Both the position numbers and the translations under genes were made by a program. From Alphaproteobacteria bacterium UBA3768 (GTDB lineage: Bacteria > Pseudomonadota > Alphaproteobacteria > CAAHEQ01 > UBA3637), in assembly GCA_002372315.1 (NCBI GenBank), contig DFFU01000026.1, positions 1-64,000 of the forward strand: a stretch of DNA of 64,000 nucleotides, read 5' to 3'. Position 1 is the first letter of the stretch. Each line of letters opens with the position of its first letter. Shown in pieces: positions 34,776-43,195 of this stretch. The notes under the pieces are model-generated. The model did not search any database and was not told the DNA's origin. It worked only from the letters and a program-made list of their open reading frames with translations.

Positions 34776-36542
34776 ATGCAAACTTACAGAACAAAATTAT
34801 GTGGCGAACTACGCTCCACAGATGCAGGGAAAGAAGTCATTCTTTCGGGATGGGTTCAAACCAAACGTGATCATGGAAATTTATTATTTGTGGATTTACG
34901 TGATAATGATGGTATCACACAATGTGTTGTGGATGTAAATGCACCCTGTTTTAAAGAATTGGAAAAGGCACGTCCTGAATCCGTTATTCGTGTGGAAGGG
35001 AAGGTTGTCCTACGTGATCAGGCCACTATCAATCCCAAAATGCCTACGGGCGAAATTGAATTGGTTGTGAACAATGTAAAAACATTGGGAGAGGCGCAAG
35101 TTTTGCCATTTTTGATTACAGCTGATTCATCAGAATTATCAGAAGAACAACGTTTAACTTATCGTTTCTTGGATTTGCGCCGTAGTAAACCCCATGCCAA
35201 TATCTTAATGCGTAATCGTCTGAATAAATTTGTAAGAGATGCGATGTGGAATATGGGATTTACGGAATTTCAAACACCGATTTTAACTTCATCAAGTCCA
35301 GAAGGTGCTCGGGACTATTTAGTGCCATCTCGTGTTCATAAGGGGGAATTTTATGCTTTACCACAATCTCCACAACAATTTAAGCAATTACTGATGGTGG
35401 CAGGTTTTGATCGGTATTTTCAATTGGCGCCTTGTTTTCGTGATGAGGACAGTCGTGCTGATCGTTCGCCAGGTGAATTTTATCAAATTGACTGGGAAAT
35501 GTCTTTTGTAACTCAAGAAGAAATTATGGAAGTTGGGGAAAAACTGATCAGTGCTATTTTCAAAGAATTTGCCCCAGAAGCTATCTGTTCACAGGCTCCT
35601 TTCCAACGCATTCCATATGATGAAGCAATGTTGACCTATGGGACAGATAAACCAGATTTGCGTAATCCACTTAAAATTATCGATGTCTCGGAGGTTTTTG
35701 CGGGTTCTGAATTTGGTATTTTCGCCAATACTGTGGCCGAAGGTGGTTTTGTGCGTGCTATTCGTGCTCCTAAATCGGCTGATAAACCTCGCAGTTGGTT
35801 TGATAAATTAAATGCCTTTGCCGTTGAAAATGAAATGGGTGGCTTGGGCTATATCGTTCGTACGGCAGAGGGCAACAAAGGGCCTATCGCCAAGAAGTTG
35901 GACGAAGCCCGCCTCAACAAATTATTTGAATTGACTGGCTTGGAAGTTGGCGACAGTGTGTTCTTTGTCTGTGGTAAAGGCGAAAAAACAGCCCTTTTTG
36001 CTGGTAAAGTCCGCAACTTATTGGGCAAGGAATTAGATCTTTTTGAAAAGAATGCTTTTCGTTTTTGTTGGGTCGTGGATTTCCCATTTTATGAAATGGA
36101 TCCAGACACAGGAAAGCCGATGTTCAGCCACAACCCGTTCTCTATGCCTCAGGGCGAATTGGAAGCTTTGCAAAACAAAGATCCTTTAACTATTAAGGCC
36201 TATCAATTTGATATGGTGGGGAACGGCTTGGAAATGCTGTCAGGGGCCATTCGTAACCACAGACCTGATGTGATGTTTAAGGCCTTTGAAATTGCAGGCT
36301 ATGGTAAAGAAGTTGTAGAGGCTAAATTTGGAGGTATGTTAAATGCCTTTAAGTATGGTGCTCCTCCACATGGTGGAGCAGCCTTCGGATTTGACCGCAT
36401 TGTGATGATGTTGGAGCATGAAGACTTTATTCGTGAAGTTATTGCGTTTCCATTCAATCAACAGGCACAAGACCTTTTGATGCATGCGCCGTCCGTAGTT
36501 ACAGAGCAACAACTGCGTGAAGTGCATATTAAGTTGCGCTAA
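34776..36542 (+). CDS. aspS: aspartyl-tRNA synthetase
   Basis: A 588-residue class II synthetase. The N-terminal OB-fold anticodon-binding domain has [19 protein letters not shown]; motif 1 near [10 protein letters not shown], motif 2 [22 protein letters not shown] and motif 3 [19 protein letters not shown]. The bacterial-type GAD insertion is present, as expected for the 590-residue class. It may be a nondiscriminating AspRS charging tRNA-Asn too, which cannot be told from sequence alone. Preceded by AAAAGGAA and a structured RNA. Confidence 0.97.
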   Translation: MQTYRTKLCGELRSTDAGKEVILSGWVQTKRDHGNLLFVDLRDNDGITQCVVDVNAPCFKELEKARPESVIRVEGKVVLRDQATINPKMPTGEIELVVNNVKTLGEAQVLPFLITADSSELSEEQRLTYRFLDLRRSKPHANILMRNRLNKFVRDAMWNMGFTEFQTPILTSSSPEGARDYLVPSRVHKGEFYALPQSPQQFKQLLMVAGFDRYFQLAPCFRDEDSRADRSPGEFYQIDWEMSFVTQEEIMEVGEKLISAIFKEFAPEAICSQAPFQRIPYDEAMLTYGTDKPDLRNPLKIIDVSEVFAGSEFGIFANTVAEGGFVRAIRAPKSADKPRSWFDKLNAFAVENEMGGLGYIVRTAEGNKGPIAKKLDEARLNKLFELTGLEVGDSVFFVCGKGEKTALFAGKVRNLLGKELDLFEKNAFRFCWVVDFPFYEMDPDTGKPMFSHNPFSMPQGELEALQNKDPLTIKAYQFDMVGNGLEMLSGAIRNHRPDVMFKAFEIAGYGKEVVEAKFGGMLNAFKYGAPPHGGAAFGFDRIVMMLEHEDFIREVIAFPFNQQAQDLLMHAPSVVTEQQLREVHIKLR

Positions 36543-36554
36543 ATAACGATTATG

Positions 36555-36590
36555 GGGCAGGGGGCAAGTACTTCCTGTCCTTTTTATTTT
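36555..36590 (+). terminator. terminator after aspS
   Basis: GGGCAGG (36555-36561) pairs with CCTGTCC (36574-36580), one G-U pair, followed by TTTTTATTTT. Confidence 0.75.
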
Positions 36591-36604
36591 TAAGGAGAAT
36601 ATTG

Positions 36605-37390
36605 ATGTACATTGACTTTATTGCAGATTATGGTTCAACAACAGGACAAGATGATTTGGCTTTTTCGGAAGTCAATATCAAGCTATGTGAAGAATTTGAT
36701 GCTTTGAATATGCCTTTTCCAATGATAAAAAATCTTTCAGTTGGCCCATTTAATACAATAGAAACGGGTTTTGTTGTTGCTCAGATTGCCCAAAACTCAA
36801 AATTGGGAAAGAAGCATATTGTTTATCATAATACTGCTCCCAGAAAAGATGAACTGTCAGCACGTGAAAATAATGCTGGTGAATTTTTGGCTGTTTGTGA
36901 GTTGGCAAATGGTGTTCGGATTATTGGGGTCTATGGTGGTTATACTTTTTCATTTCTTGATGCGCCAGTTTATAAGGTTAAATGTGCTTATGATGGTTCA
37001 CAATTTCGTTCACGTGATGTGTTCCCAAAATGTGTTGCTAGCCTTGCCCAATGTGTTGATAAGCCCCTTTCTGATTGGTCGCTGTTGGGGGAGAAAGTGA
37101 ACAATATACCAAAGGTTCCTGAAAATATAATTTTAAGCGTTGATGGATATGGTAATATAAAAACAAATATTCAAATTTCAGATAATATAAAATCCGTTAT
37201 AATCAATGATATTAAAGAGAATTTAAAAGTTGGTCAAGGTATTTTTGATATCAATGATGGTGATTTAGTATTGGCTCCAGGTTCTTCTGGATGGAAAGGA
37301 AATTTTTTAACAGAAATATGTTTGCGTGGTGGTTCTGCATCTCAGTTATTTAATAATCCTAAAGCAGGAGATAAAATTAGCTTAAGATAA
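36605..37390 (+). CDS. SAM hydroxide adenosyltransferase (DUF62-like) family protein
   Basis: A 261-residue protein. The N-terminal MYIDFIADYGSTTGQDD resembles the TDFG start of SAM-hydroxide adenosyltransferases, which split S-adenosylmethionine to adenosine and methionine. The C-terminal domain SVDGYGNIKTNI ... LAPGSSGW ... EICLRGGSASQLFNNPKAGDKISL follows the family pattern (D-x-FGN-x-x-TN; GGSAA..L....GD). The Asp of the canonical DFG is replaced by D-Y-G, so activity is not assured. AAGGAG lies upstream. Confidence 0.6.
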   Translation: MYIDFIADYGSTTGQDDLAFSEVNIKLCEEFDALNMPFPMIKNLSVGPFNTIETGFVVAQIAQNSKLGKKHIVYHNTAPRKDELSARENNAGEFLAVCELANGVRIIGVYGGYTFSFLDAPVYKVKCAYDGSQFRSRDVFPKCVASLAQCVDKPLSDWSLLGEKVNNIPKVPENIILSVDGYGNIKTNIQISDNIKSVIINDIKENLKVGQGIFDINDGDLVLAPGSSGWKGNFLTEICLRGGSASQLFNNPKAGDKISLR

Positions 37391-37401
37391 AGGGTTATTT
37401 C

Positions 37402-38310
37402 ATGAAAATTAATTTGGATAAAACAAAAATACGTGATGAAGAAGGCCCGATTTTTTTATATCATTCCAGTTTGGTATCAGATATAAAAAATTTTTTGCCA
37501 TTATCTCATTTTGGAACAATTGTGGCGGCTCAAATGCGTGGGACACATCAAATATATAAGTATTTTGGTTTTGATGCTCCGTATCCTATACCAAAGCAAT
37601 TACCAGATTTTATACTAAAACGCCTTACTCAAACGAAAAAACAACCTCAAATTTTCACATATAAAGTGCATTTGGGAATCAAAAATCCTTTGACAATTCC
37701 TGATTTGGTCGATCATTCTTTGAATCAATATTATCAATGGTTTAATGGAAAATATGTACCCAAAACGAAATTTCTAACACATGAAGAGTTGCGTGGTGGT
37801 ATGGGATCGGAAAATACAGAATATAAAAAAAAGTTAACACAATTTATTTTTGTGGATCCATTTACCCGAACGATAGAGGATTTAAAAAAAGAGCTGACTG
37901 CAGAATCAATATATCCCAATAATATGGATTTTGATCATACATCCTCAAAATTTCCATATTACTTAAAGCCTGTTATTGAAACAGCGAAAAAAATTCCATT
38001 TAAACTTGCAGAATGTGTATGTTTTCAAAGACTTATTAGATTTATGGAAAAAGAAGGTTATGATAGCTTTTCTTATGAAAACCAATGTGAAGATCCAGGA
38101 AATAAAAGTTATATTATATTTCGTCCTCAGCAAGTTTTTTTTGAAAATGCTCCAGAAATAGAACACATAATTCCAGAATCACTTGAAAAAAAGAATCTTT
38201 TAAACGCTATTGAGCGTGCTTTTTTCTCTTTGGGAAAAGCACCTTGCGATCGGGTAGAAAAGTACAGATTACTAGGGCACCGCTTGTCTACATTAAAAAA
38301 TATGGAATAA
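37402..38310 (+). CDS. predicted ADP-ribosyltransferase-fold protein
   Basis: A 302-residue protein I cannot name exactly. The order of motifs resembles ADP-ribosyltransferase-fold proteins of phages and mobile elements: PIFLYHSSLV (H-S/T NAD-binding start), LSHFGTIVAAQMRG, NPLTIPDLVDHSL and, near the C-terminus, KEGYDSFSYENQCEDPGNKS followed by YIIFRPQQV. Polyvalent toxin-like ART proteins show GYDG...Y.N..E......VF.P.QI. Catalytic residues are not certain. It lies directly outside the integrated element, uses host-like codons and follows the DUF62-like gene by 11 bp. Confidence 0.45.
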   Translation: MKINLDKTKIRDEEGPIFLYHSSLVSDIKNFLPLSHFGTIVAAQMRGTHQIYKYFGFDAPYPIPKQLPDFILKRLTQTKKQPQIFTYKVHLGIKNPLTIPDLVDHSLNQYYQWFNGKYVPKTKFLTHEELRGGMGSENTEYKKKLTQFIFVDPFTRTIEDLKKELTAESIYPNNMDFDHTSSKFPYYLKPVIETAKKIPFKLAECVCFQRLIRFMEKEGYDSFSYENQCEDPGNKSYIIFRPQQVFFENAPEIEHIIPESLEKKNLLNAIERAFFSLGKAPCDRVEKYRLLGHRLSTLKNME

Positions 38311-38353
38311 TATTTAAGGAAGAATTAAAGTACTTATAAATAAATGCAACAAG

Positions 38354-38410
38354 ATGGTGGGTGCGACAGGGATTGAACCTGTGACCCCTACCGTGTGAAG
38401 GTAATGCTCT
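38354..38410. repeat. left attachment-site repeat (attL), 57 bp
   Basis: Exact 57-bp match to 55847-55903. It covers the encoded CCA, the acceptor 3' strand, the T arm, the variable region and the anticodon arm of tRNA-Val, the usual crossover region of tRNA-targeting integrases. Confidence 0.9.
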
Positions 38411-38429
38411 TCCTCTGAGCTAAGCACCC
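38355..38429 (-). tRNA. tRNA-Val (CAC) copy at left end of element, partly element-derived
   Basis: The 3' two-thirds match the right-hand copy exactly; the 5' third differs (AGAGGAAGAGC in the D arm and GGGTGCT at the acceptor). Base 7 is T opposite C66, so the last acceptor pair is broken. The anticodon loop TTCACAC gives CAC. Because integration into the tRNA 3' end leaves the original 5' half on the far side, this 5' half should be phage/element DNA. It may be a weak tRNA or a remnant. Confidence 0.75.
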
Positions 38430-38430
38430 C

Positions 38431-38732
38431 AAGTTCAACTGAAAGCATTATACAATAAAGGTTTTATAAAGTCAATAGGCAAAAATAGGAAAATTGAAAA
38501 ATACTTTTTAAACCCTCTAAAATACCCCTAAATCTGTTTCAACTGTTGAAAAAATGTTGAAAAATGGTTCTGTTGAAAAAATATAAGAAGAGAAAATAAA
38601 CAGATACCATCTCACATATCTTAAATTATCTCACTTTTTCCAACACAAGAAAGGTTTCTGATACCCCCCTTTCTTGTGTATTTTTATGGGTTATGGCATC
38701 TTTCCCCCCACAAATTAACTGAAAGGGAAAGT
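38431..38732. other. left-end non-coding region with TGTTGAAAAA repeats and a terminator
   Basis: Three direct repeats of TGTTGAAAAA at 38544, 38555 and 38571 (first two 11 bp apart), likely arm-type sites for the integrase, and a strong hairpin at 38643-38685. No convincing gene is seen; the frame opening at 38676 is accepted only from 38733. Confidence 0.55.
38643..38685 (+). terminator. strong hairpin terminator near the left end
   Basis: Perfect 12-bp stem ACACAAGAAAGG / CCTTTCTTGTGT with a 13-nt loop and ATTTTT after it. It would insulate the integrase from upstream host transcription. Confidence 0.75.
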
Positions 38733-38864
38733 ATGACTAACAAGAAAGATTATCTCACATTTTCCAACATAATCTCAAATCCTCTAAAAAGCAGGATGAA
38801 ATGTATGGTTGCCAAATATCTAAATAACAAGTTTTTCCATATACTTTCCAAGCATTTTAACTGA
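38733..38864 (+). CDS. possible 43-residue protein upstream of integrase
   Basis: A short frame from ATG 38733 with TAACTGAAAGGG 7 nt before it, the same leader (TAACTGAAAGG) that precedes the integrase at 38858 and the gene at 40558. The product is basic (MTNKKDYLTFSNIIS at the start) and has no recognised motif. The shared ribosome-binding context is the main support; it may be a small Xis-like or leader peptide. Confidence 0.35.
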   Translation: MTNKKDYLTFSNIISNPLKSRMKCMVAKYLNNKFFHILSKHFN

Positions 38865-38876
38865 AAGGATTTTACA

Positions 38877-40172
38877 ATGGCAACAAAATTAAATCAAGTA
38901 ATCACACTAAATCAAAAAGCAGTGGAAAACTTACCAGTTCCACAAGAAAAGAGTGTCATATACTATGACACCAAAGAAGAGAAATTGTATCTCTTGGTAA
39001 GTAAAACAGGAACAAAAACATTTTACCTGTTATCAAGAGTGAAAAGCAGAGTGGCAAGAATTAAAATTGGCAGATTTCCTGACATTAAAGTTGAAAAGGC
39101 AAGAGAAATTGCCCAACAATTAAAAAGTTCTATTGCCACAGGTAATGACCCAGAGAAGAACAAACTTGCTCTTAAAGGGGATATTACCTTCAAGGAACTT
39201 TTTGATATGTATATTGAAAAGTATGCCAAAGACAACCTAAAATCTTGGAAGATTGGGCAGTATGTAATCAACAAACATTGCCAAAAGTTCTTCAACAGAA
39301 AATTGACAACCATAACCAACAAGGAACTCAAAGAGTTCATTGAGGAAGTGGCAACCAACAGCACTGATACTGCCAACACATTGCTGAAAAAACTGAAAGG
39401 CATTTTTAACAAAGGCATTGAATGGGAAATCTACAAGGGGGACAACCCTGTCAATAACATCAAATCATACAAAGAAAACAGAAGAGATAGGTTCTTACAA
39501 CCTATTGAACTGGGTGATTTCTTTGATGTCTTAAAGGATGAACCAGAGGATTTGAGGGATATTGTCATCCTTGGATTAAACACAGCAGCAAGAAAAAGCA
39601 ATATTCTGTCTATGGAATGGAATGAACTGGACCTTGCTAACAATCTTTGGAGAATACCTGCCCATAAATCCAAAAATGGTGATGTAATGATTATTCCATT
39701 GTTGGATGAGGCAAAGAATGTTTTATTAAAAAGGAAAAGTGAAGATTTCCAAAGAAAATATCATTGTCATACAAGACAAGGAGAGAAACTAAAAAATCTT
39801 TTTGCCACTTATGTTTTCCCTTCTGTTAGGAATAAAGAAGGACACTTAATGGGATTTAGAAGGTTATGGGATGCTTTCAGAAAGCACTTTTTTGAGAAGT
39901 GTAAGTTATCAAAAGGTGATTTGGTTTTCCATGATTTAAGAAGAACTCTTGCTTCATTTGAAGCACTGACTGGGCAATATTCTTTACAGATTATTGGAAA
40001 ATCATTAGGGCATAAATCTACTGCTTCAACAGAAATCTATGCCAGATTACTAACAGAACCAGTTAGAGCATCCATGAATGCTGCCACAGATTTGATGAAA
40101 AAACAGATGGATTTTCCAACATTATCTCAAAAGGTAGAAGATTATCCAAGGTTATCCAAGAACAATGAGTAA
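38877..40172 (+). CDS. int: tyrosine integrase of the element
   Basis: A 431-residue P4-type integrase. An N-terminal DUF4102-like arm-binding domain (VENLPVPQEKSVIYYDTKEE) and a SAM-like core-binding domain precede the catalytic domain. Catalytic residues: Arg near 239 (NTAARKSNIL), H352-x-x-R355 (FHDLRRT), LGHKS and Tyr388 (STEIYARL). It lies about 450 bp from the tRNA-Val repeat that marks attL, the standard arrangement for tRNA-targeting islands. Arginines are coded only by AGA/AGG and no CpG is present, unlike host genes. Confidence 0.95.
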   Translation: MATKLNQVITLNQKAVENLPVPQEKSVIYYDTKEEKLYLLVSKTGTKTFYLLSRVKSRVARIKIGRFPDIKVEKAREIAQQLKSSIATGNDPEKNKLALKGDITFKELFDMYIEKYAKDNLKSWKIGQYVINKHCQKFFNRKLTTITNKELKEFIEEVATNSTDTANTLLKKLKGIFNKGIEWEIYKGDNPVNNIKSYKENRRDRFLQPIELGDFFDVLKDEPEDLRDIVILGLNTAARKSNILSMEWNELDLANNLWRIPAHKSKNGDVMIIPLLDEAKNVLLKRKSEDFQRKYHCHTRQGEKLKNLFATYVFPSVRNKEGHLMGFRRLWDAFRKHFFEKCKLSKGDLVFHDLRRTLASFEALTGQYSLQIIGKSLGHKSTASTEIYARLLTEPVRASMNAATDLMKKQMDFPTLSQKVEDYPRLSKNNE

Positions 40173-40242
40173 AAATGCTTATGGGTCAATGACTTATTTG
40201 AAGAAATGAAATAAGATATTTGACATAGAAAGGAGTAGAAAA

Positions 40243-40428
40243 ATGACTAAATTACTTACACCAGAAGAAACAGCAGAACTACTGAATGTTTCAATCAAAT
40301 TACTCAATGATTGGAGATACAATCAGAAGGTAAATCTCCCCTATGTCAAAATTGGGAAATTGGTGAGATACAAATTGTCTGATGTTGAACAATTCATACA
40401 AGGATGTTGTGTTCAAATGAGTTTTTAA
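40243..40428 (+). CDS. small helix-turn-helix protein, excisionase-like
   Basis: A 61-residue HTH_17/MerR-like protein: LLTPEETAELLNVSIKLLNDWRYNQKVNLPYVKIG-type winged helix (LTPEETAELLNVS; YVKIGKLVRYKLSDVEQFI). Proteins of this size beside an integrase usually act as recombination directionality factors or repressors. AAAGGAG lies upstream. The role in excision is inference from position. Confidence 0.75.
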   Translation: MTKLLTPEETAELLNVSIKLLNDWRYNQKVNLPYVKIGKLVRYKLSDVEQFIQGCCVQMSF

Positions 40429-40490
40429 GAAATGCCACTTAAAAGGTGGTTGCCAGAGAACTGGCAAAAAATCAAGGCAGGTGTCTTGTA

Positions 40491-40530
40491 GTTGTAAATG
40501 GAAGGAGCAACTTAAAAGAAGTCCAACCAA
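40491..40530 (+). repeat. 40-nt intergenic repeat, copy 1
   Basis: Matches 41365-41404 at nearly every position (differences only in the middle ATG/TGT part); includes a shared core AGCAACTTAAAAGAAGTCC and a partial inverted repeat (GGAAGGA / TCCAACC). Lies about 30 bp before the ATG at 40558. Confidence 0.8.
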
Positions 40531-40557
40531 AGAAAGTATAACTGAAAGGTTTTTAAT

Positions 40558-41355
40558 ATGAAAAAGAATAACAAATATAAAAAACAAATGAGAAGAAAAA
40601 AAACAAATGCTGAAAAGAAGTTAGCACATACTAACTGCTTAAATCAGAAGGAAAATCTTACTTCAAGTATTGAGGAAGGAGAACAAGGTGGAAAAATACG
40701 TGTTTGTCATAGTATGATTCCTGCCTGGGGCACATCTGAAGATGAACAACTTGCCAAAGAAGTATTCCTTTTTTCAGAAGTATTTGACATGTTCCAATCT
40801 GACAAAATGGTGAATTTTGTAATTATGAAAATTACTTTTTTGGGTAAGGATGATGATATTAGTGATGCTATTGAAAAATTAAAAAGTTTTTCATCAACTC
40901 TCTCACCAAGTTTTTCTATAAGTGAAAAAGCTGTTGCTGATGGAGTATTCTTTGGTGGTTTTAATAAGCAAAGTAAGAGAGAGCACATTAGGTTAAGTAA
41001 TGATGAATTATCTATTCAAATGGATGAAACATTTGATGTTGGGGAATTATTTGGACTTAATCTAAATCAAGTTGAAAAGGTTTGTTTCACACTTCCAAAA
41101 GATTGCTCTAAAAAATTAAAAAAACAAACTCACTTATTGAGGTCTTGTCTTTTGGGAATGATGTATGATAATGAGTTTAATATTTCAGAAATCTCTATTT
41201 CTTGTGAAAATCAAGCAGTTCTTATTGACATGATGAAAATGGAGAAAAAATTACCTTTCCCTCTACTGACTGAATTAAGCAAAGATTATGATGGGAAAAT
41301 CATTGCTACAATCTCTAAAACATTTGGTTTAGGTGCTTTTAAGAAAGCAGCATAA
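40558..41355 (+). CDS. element protein of unknown function, 265 aa
   Basis: No family recognised. The N-terminal 25 residues are strongly basic (KKNNKYKKQMRRKKTNAEKK), compatible with nucleic-acid binding; the rest is mixed with a hydrophobic C-terminal half (SCLLGMMYDNEFNISEIS). TAACTGAAAGG lies 9 nt before the ATG. Flanked by copies of a 40-nt repeat, so it may be a cassette inserted or regulated together with the next gene. Cytosolic location expected; no signal peptide. Confidence 0.6.
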   Translation: MKKNNKYKKQMRRKKTNAEKKLAHTNCLNQKENLTSSIEEGEQGGKIRVCHSMIPAWGTSEDEQLAKEVFLFSEVFDMFQSDKMVNFVIMKITFLGKDDDISDAIEKLKSFSSTLSPSFSISEKAVADGVFFGGFNKQSKREHIRLSNDELSIQMDETFDVGELFGLNLNQVEKVCFTLPKDCSKKLKKQTHLLRSCLLGMMYDNEFNISEISISCENQAVLIDMMKMEKKLPFPLLTELSKDYDGKIIATISKTFGLGAFKKAA

Positions 41356-41364
41356 ATCCAAAAA

Positions 41365-41404
41365 GTTGTATGTGGTTGGAGCAACTTAAAAGAAGTCCAA
41401 CCAA
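41365..41404 (+). repeat. 40-nt intergenic repeat, copy 2
   Basis: Second copy, 874 bp after the first, ahead of the gene at 41433. Here GGTTGGA and TCCAACC form a perfect 7-bp inverted repeat around the core. Confidence 0.8.
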
Positions 41405-41432
41405 GTAAATCTTACAGAAAAGGAGTAAAAAT

Positions 41433-41732
41433 ATGTGTAAGACAGCAAAAACCTTTGAAGGAGGGTTAAATCCTTCAAATAACAATGTTTCAACTTCAAA
41501 AGAAGAAAGAAACAAGACCCAAAAGTGGTTGGAAAATTGGATAAACAACTCATCTGCTTCCAATGATGAAAAATCAAAGGTCAAGCAATGGTTGGAAGAT
41601 TGGGTTAAAGATACACCAACTGCTAATGAAAGTAAATCCAAAACAAAGGAATGGTTGGAAAAATGGTGCTCCAATAACAACCAAAATCCAACAAAACAAT
41701 TCCTTGAATGTTGGATAAAGGATTGTGCCTAA
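41433..41732 (+). CDS. tandem WLExW-repeat protein, 99 aa
   Basis: A small protein made of four units of about 21 residues: KTQKWLENWI, KVKQWLEDWV, KTKEWLEKWC and a terminal QFLECWIKDC, separated by Ser/Asn/Thr-rich spacers. Each unit is likely an amphipathic helix with two Trp. Two Cys are in the last units. I recognise no family. RBS AAAGGAG. Preceded by the 40-nt repeat and followed by a hairpin at 41742. Confidence 0.6.
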   Translation: MCKTAKTFEGGLNPSNNNVSTSKEERNKTQKWLENWINNSSASNDEKSKVKQWLEDWVKDTPTANESKSKTKEWLEKWCSNNNQNPTKQFLECWIKDCA

Positions 41733-41741
41733 AATTAGGCA

Positions 41742-41780
41742 GATACTGCCTATGCTATATGTGTAGGCAGTATCCTTTCT
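41742..41780 (+). terminator. hairpin after the WLExW gene
   Basis: Perfect 11-bp stem GATACTGCCTA / TAGGCAGTATC with an 11-nt loop, followed by CTTTCT; a weak T run, so termination is probable but not sure. Confidence 0.6.
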
Positions 41781-41835
41781 AAAAATTACATTTTTTAATC
41801 ATAAATACATTTGTAGTGAAAAAGGAGAAAATAAT

Positions 41836-42414
41836 ATGACAGATTTAACAATTACTCAAAGACATATTTTAGAATTTATTAGGTTCAAAACAAATAAGGG
41901 TTTTCCCTTTTATGGAAGTAATGAGTATGTTGCCAATGCTTTGGAAATAAAGGAAAGTTCAGCAAAAGTTCTTATCAACAAACTAATCAAGGATAATTAT
42001 TTAATAAAATCCAGTGATATTAAGCATAAAAGAATTTTATCTTTATCTGGTAAGGAATATCCAAGAATGCCTTGGGTAAATATGTCAGATGTCAATAAAT
42101 GGGAAATTCAAAAGAAAAGAGATGAATACCTCAAAGAATATGAAACTGCTGATAAATGGGGTTATAAACTTCAAGCAGAAAATGATATTCTTCAAAAAAG
42201 ATGTGGTGATTTACAAAGGAACTATGATGAGTTAAAAAAGGTATATGATGGGTTATCTAAACAATTACAAGAAACCTTTGTTCCTCAATATCAAGCAATG
42301 GCACAAAGAGTTAAAGGTTTGGAAAAATTACTAAAAGAGCAATATGGTCTTACAGATAAGCAAATAAGTGTTATGTTAAAACCAGTAAGTATTCCTATTG
42401 GAGAATATTGTTGA
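41836..42414 (+). CDS. winged-helix and coiled-coil protein
   Basis: A 192-residue protein with an N-terminal winged helix (TITQRHILEFIRFKTNKGF ... VANALEIKESSAKVLINKLI KDNYL) resembling HTH_36/replication-protein-like domains, then a long coiled coil (residues 90-165, ENDILQKRCGDLQRNYDELK). It may be a regulator or a replication accessory of the element. RBS AAAGGAG. Converges with the next gene, overlapping by 20 bp. Confidence 0.65.
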   Translation: MTDLTITQRHILEFIRFKTNKGFPFYGSNEYVANALEIKESSAKVLINKLIKDNYLIKSSDIKHKRILSLSGKEYPRMPWVNMSDVNKWEIQKKRDEYLKEYETADKWGYKLQAENDILQKRCGDLQRNYDELKKVYDGLSKQLQETFVPQYQAMAQRVKGLEKLLKEQYGLTDKQISVMLKPVSIPIGEYC

Positions 42415-42862
42415 GAGTTTTTAACTCCATATTCTTACAATATTCATCTTTGGCAATATACATAAAGTCCCAACCTAATAATTTTCTCTGTTTCTTATCT
42501 TCTGTTGAGTAAAAATCTTTGTATTGGTTCAATAATTCTTTTATTTCTGCTTTTAATTCATCACTTGCTTCATCATTGTCATCAACATAGGTATAGCAAG
42601 AGCATCCATTAACATCCAAATAATTGGGGTCTCCACCTAATTCAAGCAGATATTTAACACTATCTGCTTTTAATGTAAATTGGCAACATAGTTGAAGTAA
42701 AGAAGACAAGTTCATAGTAATGGGTTCATTTATGTATTCTATGGTGCTTATAATCTCATCCATCTTTTTAGGATTACTCATAACATCTACCATATTCTTA
42801 TATCTAATTTCTACATTTAAGTTGGCAGTTTTATTATTACCTAATATTTTAATTAAAAACAT
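42395..42862 (-). CDS. ankyrin-like element protein, 155 aa
   Basis: The middle part (LLQLCCQFTLKADSVKYLLELGGDPNYLDVNG) has the spacing of an ankyrin repeat; the rest is not recognised. A start ATG at 42862 follows AAAGAGGTTT. It is the only minus-strand gene in this part of the element and may be an accessory cargo gene. Function unknown. Confidence 0.55.
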   Translation of the reverse strand: MFLIKILGNNKTANLNVEIRYKNMVDVMSNPKKMDEIISTIEYINEPITMNLSSLLQLCCQFTLKADSVKYLLELGGDPNYLDVNGCSCYTYVDDNDEASDELKAEIKELLNQYKDFYSTEDKKQRKLLGWDFMYIAKDEYCKNMELKTLNNILQ

Positions 42863-42941
42863 TTCAAACCTCTTTTCTATATCATAAATATTTATTAGTT
42901 TTAGGTTAAACTATGTAATTTTTTAACCTTTTAATACAGGT

Positions 42942-43086
42942 GGAAATGACTATTGCCACTTTTTTTGTAGAGGAAATGACTATTGCCACCATTCTTTGAT
43001 ATAGGAATCAGTATTACTCTCATTGAGAATGAATGTTTCAATTATTGAAAATGAGTATTACCATTAGAGGAAATGAATATTGCCAC
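42942..43086 (+). repeat. iteron-like direct repeats
   Basis: GGAAATGACTATTGCCAC at 42942-42959 and 42972-42989 (identical, 30 bp apart), TGAAAATGAGTATTACCAT at 43046-43064, GGAAATGAATATTGCCAC at 43069-43086, and a degenerate copy at 43004-43020 (GGAATCAGTATTACTCT). The conserved core is AATGA-N-TATT-N-CCA. Confidence 0.75.
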
Positions 43087-43163
43087 CCCATTTTGGGATA
43101 TGCCTTATTTTATAAGGGGTTTGATGGTGTTTTTTCTTCCTATAATAGTATTATAATAGAATT

Positions 43164-43195
43164 AAAAAAGAACTATTATAATAGTTCTTTTTCTT
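43164..43195. terminator. bidirectional AT-rich hairpin
   Basis: GAACTATT-AT-AATAGTTC flanked by A6 on the left and TTTTTCTTCTTTTT on the right; could terminate either strand. Confidence 0.55.

Noticed and set aside
38645..38690. Insertion-sequence end repeats
   Set aside because: The perfect inverted repeat is followed by a T run and no transposase is near; it fits a terminator.
42942..43086. CRISPR array
   Set aside because: Repeats are degenerate, spacing is irregular (23-42 bp) and no cas genes are present.
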